Source of the DNA: Gemmatimonadaceae bacterium
GTDB taxonomy: Bacteria; Gemmatimonadota; Gemmatimonadetes; Gemmatimonadales; Gemmatimonadaceae
Assembly (NCBI GenBank): GCA_025451425.1
Contig: JANWKK010000282.1
Span: 1 to 25,609, forward strand
Length of the DNA: 25,609 bases
Direction: 5' to 3'
The notes below the pieces were generated by a model that saw only the letters and a program-made list of their open reading frames with translations, was not told where the DNA came from and did no database searches. Below are positions 1 to 6,743 of the stretch, in pieces (the first letter of the stretch is position 1; each line of letters begins with the position of its first letter). Both the position numbers and the translations under genes were made by a program.

Positions 1-120
1 TCTCGTCTCTCTCAAGCCCGACATGCGCACTACAATCGGTGCCGGAGAAAGCGAAAGGGTCCGAATAGTACCCGCTCTGAAATCGCAATTCAACCCCACG
101 CTGCCGCCGAGGCCGACGCG

Positions 121-1320
121 ATGAAGCAACTCGCAGTTGCGCGACAAGGCGAAGCACTCGACACTGCGATTGTTTCGTCGAAAGGAGCACATCGGTGGGC
201 GCAGGGACATCCGTGGATCTATCGGAGCGACGTGCTCTCGAGTCCCGACACGTCAGCGGGCGACGTCGTCGTCCGCGATCAGCGTGGACGCGAGCTCGGC
301 TGCGCGCTGTGGAGTCCGACGTCGGAAATCGCGCTCCGGCTTCTCGATCGCAACGCGCACGCATCGCTCGACGAAGGCTGGTGGCGCGAGCGAATTGGCG
401 CTGCTGTCGCCCGACGTGCATCGCTCGCGACCACCACCAACGCGTATCGACTCGTGCATGGCGAAGGCGACGCCTGTCCTTCCTTGATCTGCGATCGCTA
501 CGATCGATGGCTCGTTGTGCAGCTGATGAGCGCCGGACTCGAGCGCTTTCGTAATCCTATCGTCGCCGCGCTCACGTCGCTGCTCAAGCCGTTAGGCATC
601 CTCGCTCGAAATGACGTGCCTCTTCGCGCCAAGGAGAACCTCTCGATAGCCGTCGAGCTGCTCGCCGGCAACGTGCCCCGCGAGATCGAAATCACCGAGC
701 ATGGCATTCGCTACCTCGCGGCGCCTTGGGATGGCCAGAAGACGGGCGCGTTCCTCGACCAGCGCGAAAACCGCGTTGCCACGGGAATGCGAGCGCGCGG
801 CCGCGCGCTCGATTGTTTCAGCTACCATGGGTCATTCGCCCTGCACCTCGCTGCTCACGCCGAGCACGTGACGGCGCTCGACGCGTCGGCGGAAGCACTG
901 CGGCGCGGTGCGACCAACGCGGCGCTCAACGGATTCTCGAACGTCGAGTTCATCGAGGCAAACGCCTTCGAATTCCTGAAGGCCCGGCAACGCGCGCGCG
1001 AGCGTTACGACACGATCGTCCTCGATCCGCCGGCATTCGGCAAGACACGGGCGTCGGTTCCATCCGCCATTCGCGGGTACAAAGAGATCAACCTGCGCGC
1101 GATGCATCTGCTTCGCCCGGGCGGAACGCTACTGACGGCGAGTTGCAGTTTTCACCTAACGATTCCGCTTTTCCTCGATATGCTTCGAGCCGCGGCAGCG
1201 GACTCGGGCCGCCGGCTCGCGATTCGCGAGATCCGCGGCCAGCCCATTGATCACCCCGAGATTCTCGGAATTCCCGAGACAGGATATCTCAAGAGCGCGC
1301 TGATCGAGGCGTTCGACTGA
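121..1320 (+). CDS. rlmI: 23S rRNA (cytosine-C5) methyltransferase, RlmI family
   Basis: The 399-residue protein has the size and order of the RlmI family (E. coli RlmI is about 396 aa), which uses SAM to methylate a cytosine in 23S rRNA in the cytoplasm. An N-terminal PUA-like RNA-binding segment (residues about 20-90, with GHPWIYRSDV) is followed by a middle domain and a Rossmann methyltransferase domain. Visible motifs are QKTGAFLDQRENR, the SAM-binding LDCFSYHGSFALHLA, the catalytic DPPAF near residue 303 and the Cys-containing TASCSF. The frame is open from base 1, so the start could lie upstream. The ATG at 121 has a weak CGAGG upstream and gives the expected length. Its 3' end overlaps convergent mutM by 32 bp. 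The family is clear; the exact rRNA target is inferred. Confidence 0.88.
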   Translation: MKQLAVARQGEALDTAIVSSKGAHRWAQGHPWIYRSDVLSSPDTSAGDVVVRDQRGRELGCALWSPTSEIALRLLDRNAHASLDEGWWRERIGAAVARRASLATTTNAYRLVHGEGDACPSLICDRYDRWLVVQLMSAGLERFRNPIVAALTSLLKPLGILARNDVPLRAKENLSIAVELLAGNVPREIEITEHGIRYLAAPWDGQKTGAFLDQRENRVATGMRARGRALDCFSYHGSFALHLAAHAEHVTALDASAEALRRGATNAALNGFSNVEFIEANAFEFLKARQRARERYDTIVLDPPAFGKTRASVPSAIRGYKEINLRAMHLLRPGGTLLTASCSFHLTIPLFLDMLRAAAADSGRRLAIREIRGQPIDHPEILGIPETGYLKSALIEAFD

Positions 1321-2101
1321 CCCGGGCGCCACGCTGACAGTGGGGACAGAAATAGGTAGACCGTCCAGACTGACTGATCCGTGCGACCTTCGTCCGACAA
1401 CGACGGCATGGCCGATCCTCGCGATCATAGACGTCGAGCCTCGCGCCCTCCGTGCTCGTGTATCGAGCACCCGTCGCTCGCTCGATCACCGTGCGAATCG
1501 CGGCGAGCAGTCGCCGGCCTTGTGATTCATCGAGGGAGTTGGCACTGGCTCGCGGATCGATCTTCGCGCGCCACAGCGCTTCTGACACGTAGATGTTTCC
1601 CAGGCCGGCGATGATCCTTTGATCGAGCAAAGCGACCTTGATGGGAATGCGGCGGCGCTCGAGCGACGCGCGAAGACGCGCTGGGGTGAGCGCGGGATCC
1701 TGGGGCTCCGGCCCCAGGTCGAGCGGGAGCGAGGCGCCAGACGCATGAACGTCGAGCGTTGAGAGCGCACGCGAGTCCTCCAGGACAACGCGCGTTCCGT
1801 TTCTGAACTGGAACACGGCACGAGCGAAGCGCGGAAGCACATCGGCGCTCGAGCCAATGACCCAGTCGCCGTTCAGCCTAAAGTGTGCATGGATGACGCG
1901 GCCGTCTTCGAGATGAATCAATTGGTGCTTGCCGCGTCGTTCCACACTGGCGACGCGAGCGCCATGCAACGCGCGCAGCGCCCCGCGCGATACCCGACGC
2001 TGCAGCGATGGATGCAGAATCTCCACGCGCTCGATGATTGCGTCTTGAATCGCATCGCGAAGATCACGAACGGCTCGCTCGACCTCCGGAAGCTCAGGCA
2101 C
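1289..2101 (-). CDS. mutM: Formamidopyrimidine-DNA glycosylase (MutM/Fpg)
   Basis: This 270-residue protein is a bifunctional base-excision repair enzyme of the Fpg/Nei family that removes 8-oxoguanine and ring-opened purines. It begins with PELPEVE, in which the Pro exposed after Met removal is the nucleophile and the next Glu is catalytic. Lys58 in ERRGKHQLI matches the conserved beta-elimination lysine. The helix-two-turn-helix appears as GLGNIYVSEALW, and the C-terminal zinc finger has four cysteines (CRRC and FCPHC, with GRSTYF between them). The start is GTG at 2101, fixed by the invariant N-terminal Pro. A short basic tail follows the zinc finger and overlaps the end of the rRNA methyltransferase gene tail to tail. 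It is divergent from the CDF gene, with a 65-bp gap. Confidence 0.95.
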   Translation of the reverse strand: MPELPEVERAVRDLRDAIQDAIIERVEILHPSLQRRVSRGALRALHGARVASVERRGKHQLIHLEDGRVIHAHFRLNGDWVIGSSADVLPRFARAVFQFRNGTRVVLEDSRALSTLDVHASGASLPLDLGPEPQDPALTPARLRASLERRRIPIKVALLDQRIIAGLGNIYVSEALWRAKIDPRASANSLDESQGRRLLAAIRTVIERATGARYTSTEGARLDVYDREDRPCRRCRTKVARISQSGRSTYFCPHCQRGARVSRTPRSARS

Positions 2102-2166
2102 GTGTTAACTCGCGTCAGTGTCGGGTGTTGTTGACTCTGGTCGATCGATGAGGTGAAGTTGACACG

Positions 2167-3069
2167 ATGACGGCAAGACCTCAACAACGCACGCCTCCTC
2201 GCGCACGACTCGACGGGCGCTCCCCGGCAGTGCGTCGCGTGCTGGCGCAAGTGCTCGCGCTCAACGCGTTCGTGGTGCTCGTCAAGCTCGTCGTCGGCAT
2301 GCGCACTGGATCGCTCACCGTTCTCGGCGCGGCACTCGAATCTGGTCTCGACACGCTGAATAATGCGATCGGGATGTCTCTCGTCAGCATTGCTGCGCGA
2401 GCGCCTGACGAGGATCATCCATACGGTCACGATAAGTTCGAGACACTCGGCGCGCTCGGCATCGTCGGATTCCTTTCGATCTCCTGTTTCGAGTTGATGC
2501 GGGAGGGCGTGACTGCGTTGATCGGCAGCGGATCGGTAACGCATACCGCGCCGGCTGATCTCGGTATTGTCATCGCAACGTTGTTTGTGAATGCATTCGT
2601 TGTCTGGTACGAGCGACGTCGCGGCGAGCGGATCGGGAGCGCGTTCTTGCTCGCCGATGCGGAGCACACGCGGGGCGATATCCTCGTCACGCTGCTTGCC
2701 GTCATCTCCCTCGTGCTCGGCCGACATGGAGGTCGGCACGTCGATGCCGTGCTCGCGATCGCCGTCGCTTTGATCCTCGCATTCAGCGGCTGGCGCATTC
2801 TGCGGCGATCGATTCCGATTCTCGTCGATCAACGTGCCGTGCAGGCGGGCGATCTACGACGGATCATCGCGGACATTCCCGGTATCGTCGAGGTGCGCGG
2901 CATCCGGTCGCGCTATACGGCCTCTGGAGTCCTCTTCGCCGAGCTGACAATTGCAGTTCCGGGGACAACGCCGGTCGATGTCGCACACGCGCTCGCCGAT
3001 CGAGTCGAGGATGCGGTAGCGTCTACATACGGGCCGGCAGACATAACGGTCCACGTTGAGCCAGCATGA
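2167..3069 (+). CDS. Cation diffusion facilitator (CDF) family metal transporter
   Basis: This 300-residue protein is an inner-membrane CDF transporter, a family that exchanges divalent cations such as Zn, Fe, Mn or Co for protons. There are about six hydrophobic segments between residues 27 and 210 and a cytosolic C-terminal domain (about 215-300) ending in a histidine-containing strand. The conserved HPYGHDKFE loop lies at 84-92, and the TM5 metal motif HxxxD is H167/D171. In TM2 the usual H/DxxxD reads E58-S-G-L-D62, so the first ligand of the transport site is glutamate. The ATG is preceded by AGGTGA about 10 nt upstream. The substrate cannot be assigned from sequence. It stands alone, followed 74 bp later by an unrelated methyltransferase-like gene. 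Confidence 0.9.
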   Translation: MTARPQQRTPPRARLDGRSPAVRRVLAQVLALNAFVVLVKLVVGMRTGSLTVLGAALESGLDTLNNAIGMSLVSIAARAPDEDHPYGHDKFETLGALGIVGFLSISCFELMREGVTALIGSGSVTHTAPADLGIVIATLFVNAFVVWYERRRGERIGSAFLLADAEHTRGDILVTLLAVISLVLGRHGGRHVDAVLAIAVALILAFSGWRILRRSIPILVDQRAVQAGDLRRIIADIPGIVEVRGIRSRYTASGVLFAELTIAVPGTTPVDVAHALADRVEDAVASTYGPADITVHVEPA

Positions 3070-3143
3070 GCGAGAATGCGTTTCGCACTTGCGTAACTCT
3101 CCAGCCAGCCTAGGTTCTGCTCACGAGCAGCCACCCCGAGCGC

Positions 3144-3911
3144 ATGGCCAATCGACCAGCACGTTCTCTCAAGCACGAGTACGAACTGTTCGTCGAAGAG
3201 GAGATCGAGAATTACAAGGAATCGATTCCTCGAAGCGCGCTGCTGAGCATCGGCGATGAAGCCGTGGCGGTGCTCAGCGAGCAGCCGCAGCTCGCGTTGA
3301 CGGAGCTGCTGTTGGCAGAGGAAGTCGATCGCCTGATCTTCCGGCGGTTGCGTCTTCCCAGCTACCAAACCTGGCGACGTCGACGACTCAAGCTGCTGCG
3401 CGAGTTGCGTCGTCCGGAACATTGGGGACTCCAAGCAGACGACGTGGTTGTTCGGTCGGTGCGACCAACCGGAGAGGCCCGCGTACTTGTCGCGGGCTCG
3501 GCGGCGGGGCCTGCGCTCTATTTCGCGGCGAACGGATGCGAGGTGACTGCGGTTGCATCCGAAGATGACGTGATCGAGCGGGTCCTGAACGCCGCAGCCG
3601 AAGCGGGGCTCGGTGAGCGCGTCCACGCATTGCGAGCAGACTGGTCGGCGTGGGCACCCGACGCCGAGCTCGACGCGGTGATCGTCACATCGAACGCGCT
3701 CCGTGGCTTGACCGCCGCCCAACGAGCGCGCGTGATCCACCTCCTTCAGAGCGCGACCGCGGACGGTGGGATTCATCTGGTCGAGGCAGCGGGTACTCAA
3801 CGGACCGCACCGAGCCTTCAGGAACTGGAGAGTCGCTACAGAGGGTGGGCTGTCTCCCTGGAACGCGACGGTAGTAGCGAGATGTTCCTCGCTCGGAAAG
3901 AGATAACCTGA
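3144..3911 (+). CDS. Class I SAM-methyltransferase-like protein, degenerate motif I
   Basis: I do not recognise a named family for this 255-residue protein. The N-terminal 110 residues are helical and charged, with an Arg-rich stretch (QTWRRRRLKLLRELRR). The C-terminal part looks like a Rossmann methyltransferase: strand plus glycine loop VLVAGSAAGPALYFAANG (about 113-130), then CEVTAVASEDD with an acidic residue at the usual end of strand 2, an RADWSAWAPDAELDAVIV strand 4 region, and a late GGIHLVEA strand. The loop lacks the usual GCGxG, so SAM binding and catalysis are uncertain. The ATG at 3144 has no good ribosome site. The gene could be a regulatory or catalytically dead methyltransferase homologue. 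The fold is an inference from the pattern of strands. Confidence 0.6.
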   Translation: MANRPARSLKHEYELFVEEEIENYKESIPRSALLSIGDEAVAVLSEQPQLALTELLLAEEVDRLIFRRLRLPSYQTWRRRRLKLLRELRRPEHWGLQADDVVVRSVRPTGEARVLVAGSAAGPALYFAANGCEVTAVASEDDVIERVLNAAAEAGLGERVHALRADWSAWAPDAELDAVIVTSNALRGLTAAQRARVIHLLQSATADGGIHLVEAAGTQRTAPSLQELESRYRGWAVSLERDGSSEMFLARKEIT

Positions 3912-4005
3912 TCGGGACCCATTCGGATTGACACAGGTGATCTCCAAGCGATCGTGTCGAAGCAATACACTGCTGCCCTTAAACGTGGCTTACTCTTCTC
4001 TATCT

Positions 4006-4021
4006 CGTTGAATTATCAACG
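4006..4021. repeat. Inverted repeat CGTTGA-ATTA-TCAACG
   Basis: Six-base arms separated by ATTA lie in the AT-richer gap between the methyltransferase-like gene and the 51-codon ORF. It could be a repressor or activator site, or a small hairpin. No T-run follows on either strand, so it is not a convincing terminator. Confidence 0.4.
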
Positions 4022-4041
4022 GTTGAGAAATCAGTTGGTTA

Positions 4042-4058
4042 TGGCACCGAGACTGCTT
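4042..4058 (+). promoter_or_regulatory. Candidate sigma-54 (-24/-12) promoter
   Basis: TGGCAC followed by CTGCTT keeps the GG-N10-GC spacing that sigma-54 requires. The -24 half is a perfect core and the -12 half has one mismatch to TTGC. It points toward the 51-codon ORF and the peptidase/ligase pair, and an NtrC-class activator is encoded at 16104. One match of this quality can occur by chance. Confidence 0.3.
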
Positions 4059-4182
4059 CAGCAGAGCGCGAAGCCATGACTGAGCGGCCGGGCGCATAGC
4101 GGCGAACCGTTCTCGCCGCGTGCCCCGGTTCGACTCGTTCCTACCTGATGTCCCGGCAAGAGACCAAGCCCCAGTACTATAT

Positions 4183-4338
4183 ATGAAGGCGATTACAGAA
4201 GACCCTCGCGCTACCGAACCAGTCGGAATCGTAATCTCCCGCGGCTCGCAGTCCGAGCCAGCGCCGATCTTTCATGCCTTCGTGTGGGGCGCCGCGCCGG
4301 AGCTGACACCACTTCCTCGCGATACGAAAGCCGCGTAG
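4183..4338 (+). CDS. Small 51-residue protein of unknown function
   Basis: The ORF encodes a 51-residue soluble-looking peptide, MKAITEDPR followed by EPVGIVISRG and a middle EPAPIFHAFVWGAAPEL. There is no signal peptide or membrane segment. The frame is open back to a GTG at 4120, which would add 21 residues. Neither start has a clear Shine-Dalgarno, so the start is uncertain. Support for a real gene comes from its position: a strong rho-independent terminator begins 20 bp after the stop, and a candidate sigma-54 site lies upstream. It precedes a metallopeptidase and an ATP-grasp ligase. It might be a small housekeeping protein or, speculatively, a substrate peptide of those enzymes. Confidence 0.45.
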   Translation: MKAITEDPRATEPVGIVISRGSQSEPAPIFHAFVWGAAPELTPLPRDTKAA

Positions 4339-4357
4339 CACACGAGCCGGACGTTCT

Positions 4358-4389
4358 AAACGGGCGCCACAAACGTGGCGCCCGTTTTT
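4358..4389 (+). terminator. Strong rho-independent terminator
   Basis: The arms AAACGGGCGCCAC and GTGGCGCCCGTTT (13 bp) enclose a 4-base loop and are followed by a TTTTT run. It ends transcription of the 51-codon ORF. It also shows that the metallopeptidase start must lie downstream, since an earlier in-frame start would put the hairpin inside that gene. Confidence 0.88.
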
Positions 4390-4430
4390 GTTGCGTCGGG
4401 TTCGGTACAGGGATTGCCCCGTTCGATCGT

Positions 4431-5480
4431 GTGGACCGCTCAACGGAGTGGGGTGAGGAGCGCAACGCGTTGCTGGGGAGGCGAATCTCGGAGCTGGGAC
4501 TTCAGATTCGCGGCTCTCGGGTTGAGCGTTTGATCGACGAGCTGTACCGGGAGCTCGCGGCGCGTTCGATCTCCTTCCGACCGCCGGTTTACCTGAGCGA
4601 TCAATGGGGCTGCCCCGACGGCACGCCAATTATCGGCGTGCCGTTCTACTTGGTCGATCAGCGTCTAGAGCGCCTCGAGGAAGAAATGTCGGGCGCCGTT
4701 GAAGATGATGTCGAAGCGATGCGCTATCTACGACACGAAGCAGGCCACACGATCAATTACGCGTTCAAACTCTATGAACGTGACGAGTGGCAGGAGATCT
4801 TCGGCTCGTTCTCGCGGCCGTATCGAGAGCGATATCGCACCGATCCATTCTCGCGTGAACACGTTCGCCACATTCTTGGGTGGTATGCGCAGAAGCACCC
4901 CGACGAGGATTTCGCCGAGACATTCGCGGTGTGGCTGACGCCTGACATCGATTGGCGGAAGGAGTACGCTGGTTGGCCCGCGCTCGCGAAGCTCGAGTAC
5001 GTCGATCGGGTGATGGCTGAGATCCGCGAGTTGAAGCCCGAGGCTGTCGCACCGACTGCAGAGGATTTGCCGGTGGAGTCCATGCATTACACGATCGCCG
5101 AACACTACGACAGCGAGCTGGAAGACATTCCGATCGGCGATGCACGGCAATTCGACGCTGATTTGCGACGCATCTTCGCGGCACGAGCGGACGCCCCGAG
5201 CGGAATGGCGGCGGAAGAATTCATCACGTGCCACTATCGCGAAATATTGGTCCGGCTTTCGTACTGGACAGGTGAAGCGCCGACTGTCGTGCGGTCGCTG
5301 CTCGATCACTTGATCACGCGTGCGCGTATGCTCGGTCTTCACGTCAGCGGGCTGGAGGCGGCCACACTGATCGAGCTCACGGCGTTCGGCACCGCTGTCG
5401 TGATGAATTATCGCCACACGCAATCGCTACGACGAACCGCGCGCGCAAAGAACGTCAATCACGACGAGGTCGAAGCGTGA
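4431..5480 (+). CDS. Putative zinc-binding metallopeptidase (zincin, HExxH...E)
   Basis: The predicted 349-residue protein carries the zinc motif HEAGH at residues 102-106 and a downstream HPDEDFAETFAVWL, in which Glu163 is the likely third ligand. The spacing and wording resemble the Pfam Peptidase_Mx group of putative zinc-binding metallopeptidases. There is no signal peptide, so it probably acts in the cytoplasm. The frame is open back to an ATG at 4284, but that would place the terminator hairpin inside the gene. The first in-frame start after the terminator is GTG 4431, with a weak ribosome site. The stop overlaps the start of the ATP-grasp gene (GTGA), so the two are translationally coupled. 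The C-terminal 150 residues are helical and unrecognised. The substrate is unknown. Confidence 0.78.
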   Translation: MDRSTEWGEERNALLGRRISELGLQIRGSRVERLIDELYRELAARSISFRPPVYLSDQWGCPDGTPIIGVPFYLVDQRLERLEEEMSGAVEDDVEAMRYLRHEAGHTINYAFKLYERDEWQEIFGSFSRPYRERYRTDPFSREHVRHILGWYAQKHPDEDFAETFAVWLTPDIDWRKEYAGWPALAKLEYVDRVMAEIRELKPEAVAPTAEDLPVESMHYTIAEHYDSELEDIPIGDARQFDADLRRIFAARADAPSGMAAEEFITCHYREILVRLSYWTGEAPTVVRSLLDHLITRARMLGLHVSGLEAATLIELTAFGTAVVMNYRHTQSLRRTARAKNVNHDEVEA

Positions 5481-6460
5481 AGATCGTCGTGATGCACTCG
5501 GCGGACGCATTGGAGCCGCCAGTTGATCCGGTGCTCGAGCAATTGCGCGGCGCGATCGAAGTGTGTGACCACACCGTACAGCTGGTACCGGTCGACGACA
5601 AAGTGGAGCCGCTGGTTGACACGTTGAAAGCAGCGGCGCCCGATCTCGTTTTCAATCTCGCCGAATCATTCGGCGGGAAGAGCGCACTCGAATCGAATGT
5701 TGCAGCGCTTCTGAATCTGCTCGGACTGCGCTACACGGGCTCGAGCCCGGCTGGCTTGCTGCTGGCGGGCGACAAGTCGCTTACGAAAAAAGTGCTGAGC
5801 TTCCACAGCATTCGCACGCCGGAATTCGCGACCGTGTTTCGCGGCGCATTGGACTGGGCGGGCGACATCGCGTTTCCGCTGATCGTGAAGCCGCCACAGG
5901 AGGATGCATCGCTCGGGATCAGCAGCAATTCGGTCGTGAACGATCTGCGTGAGCTCTTTACTCGAATCGACGCGCTACAAACAGCGTTTCAGCAACCGGT
6001 GCTCGTCGAACAATTCGTGGAGGGGCGCGAATTTTACGTTGGCGTCCTCGGCAACGCGAATGTGCGAGCGCTTCCAGTGATGGAGCTCGATTTTTCGATG
6101 TTTCCCGCTGGCGTTCCACGGATCGCGAGCTGGGAAGCAAAATGGGGAGACGATGGGGCGGGGAGCGGAGAGCAGTTTGCGGGAACACGCTCGGTCTTTC
6201 CCGTCGATGTGAAGCCGGAGCTCATCGAGCGCATGCAACAAGTCGCGGTCGAGGCGTTCAATGCGCTTCGTCTTCGCGATTACGCGCGCATCGATCTGCG
6301 CGTAACGGACGACGAGCAGATTTTTGTCATCGAAGTCAATCCGAACTGCTATCTGGAACGCGACAGCGAGTTCGCGCGCGCGGCAGCGGAAGGAGGCATG
6401 TCGTACGACGCTCTCGTCGCGCGCATTCTGGAGCTGGCACTCGGACGTTACTCACGCTGA
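5477..6460 (+). CDS. D-alanine-D-alanine ligase-like ATP-grasp enzyme
   Basis: This 327-residue protein has the full ATP-grasp layout of the Ddl family: an N-terminal domain (DLVFNLAESFGGKSALES, then LLGLRYTGSSP), the DKSLTKKVL segment, an ATP-binding FPLIVKPPQEDASLGIS loop (about 135-151), the hinge VLVEQFVEGREFYVGVLG, and metal ligands in RIDLRVTDD and IEVNPN near the C-terminus. Such enzymes join two amino acids or peptides using ATP. It starts at GTG 5477 and overlaps the peptidase stop by 4 bp. Because it is paired with a metallopeptidase and not with mur genes, I infer that it is a paralog acting on another peptide or amino acid and not the housekeeping cell-wall Ddl. That is not provable here. 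Confidence 0.8.
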   Translation: MKIVVMHSADALEPPVDPVLEQLRGAIEVCDHTVQLVPVDDKVEPLVDTLKAAAPDLVFNLAESFGGKSALESNVAALLNLLGLRYTGSSPAGLLLAGDKSLTKKVLSFHSIRTPEFATVFRGALDWAGDIAFPLIVKPPQEDASLGISSNSVVNDLRELFTRIDALQTAFQQPVLVEQFVEGREFYVGVLGNANVRALPVMELDFSMFPAGVPRIASWEAKWGDDGAGSGEQFAGTRSVFPVDVKPELIERMQQVAVEAFNALRLRDYARIDLRVTDDEQIFVIEVNPNCYLERDSEFARAAAEGGMSYDALVARILELALGRYSR

Positions 6461-6471
6461 CGCAATGCTGG

Positions 6472-6506
6472 AAAAAAAAGAAGCCGGCGAGAATCGCCGG
6501 CTTCTT
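6472..6506 (-). terminator. Rho-independent terminator of the 33-residue basic protein
   Basis: The arms AAGAAGCCGGCGA (6478-6490) and TCGCCGGCTTCTT (6494-6506) form a 13-bp stem with a 3-base loop. On the minus strand the stem runs into eight Ts (6472-6479 read as A on the plus strand). It lies 17 bp past the stop of the small basic gene and also sits just after the ATP-grasp gene, where it may slow plus-strand transcripts. Confidence 0.88.
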
Positions 6507-6523
6507 GCGTACGAGCGCGTTGC

Positions 6524-6625
6524 CTAGCGGCGCTTTCTTGCACCACGCTTCTTCGCGCCACCACGCTTTTTGGCACCACCACGTTTCTTGGCGCCTTTCC
6601 GACCACCGCGCTTCTTTGCAGCCAT
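6524..6625 (-). CDS. 33-residue Lys/Arg/Gly-repeat basic protein
   Basis: The product starts MAAKKRGGRKGAKKRGG and consists of about four imperfect AKKRGG units with an RKRR end. It has no acidic residue. The ATG at 6625 has a strong GGAGAGG ribosome site five bases upstream, and a textbook terminator lies right after the stop, so the transcription unit looks real despite its size. A longer in-frame reading from 6721 has no comparable ribosome site and would run through the regulatory palindrome. The composition resembles histone H1 / HC1-type tails, so DNA or RNA binding (nucleoid or ribosome) is a reasonable inference. Low complexity prevents a family assignment. Confidence 0.72.
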   Translation of the reverse strand: MAAKKRGGRKGAKKRGGAKKRGGAKKRGARKRR

Positions 6626-6633
6626 GGTAACCT

Positions 6634-6646
6634 CTCCATAATGGAG
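6634..6646. promoter_or_regulatory. Palindrome overlapping the ribosome site of the basic protein
   Basis: CTCCAT-A-ATGGAG is a perfect 6+1+6 palindrome, and its minus-strand right half supplies the GGAG of the ribosome site for the 33-residue protein. As RNA it could hide that site, and as DNA it could be an operator. Confidence 0.4.
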
Positions 6647-6723
6647 TGTATTGCTCTCGACCGATCCCCCGGTGGACCGGCGAGACGGCGACGCAACGCC
6701 GAAGCGTTTCGATCGCCGCAACG

Positions 6724-6743
6724 CGCATCTCCGCGGAGATGCG
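6724..6743. repeat. Perfect 20-bp palindrome (CGCATCTCCG / CGGAGATGCG)
   Basis: Ten-base arms with no spacer lie about 100 bp upstream of the ATG of the small basic protein. The length and perfect dyad symmetry suit a dimeric transcription factor site or a cruciform. No gene overlaps it. Confidence 0.5.

Noticed and set aside
1918..2832. 304-codon minus-strand frame spanning the mutM/CDF boundary
   Set aside because: It crosses two well-supported genes. The translation is strongly hydrophilic with no recognisable domain, as expected for a shadow frame.
2913..3965. 350-codon open frame on the minus strand opposite the CDF and methyltransferase-like genes
   Set aside because: It is antisense to a clear CDF transporter gene, its translation is Arg/Ser/Cys-rich without motifs, and it arises from GC-rich codon bias.
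4124..4150. GGTTCGA resembling a tRNA T-loop
   Set aside because: The flanking bases do not form a T-stem, and no acceptor or anticodon arm can be drawn around it. The same holds for the GGTTCGA near 22670.
4284..4430. Upstream extension of the metallopeptidase to ATG 4284
   Set aside because: It would run through the 51-codon ORF and contain the strong terminator hairpin, and the translated extension looks like random sequence.
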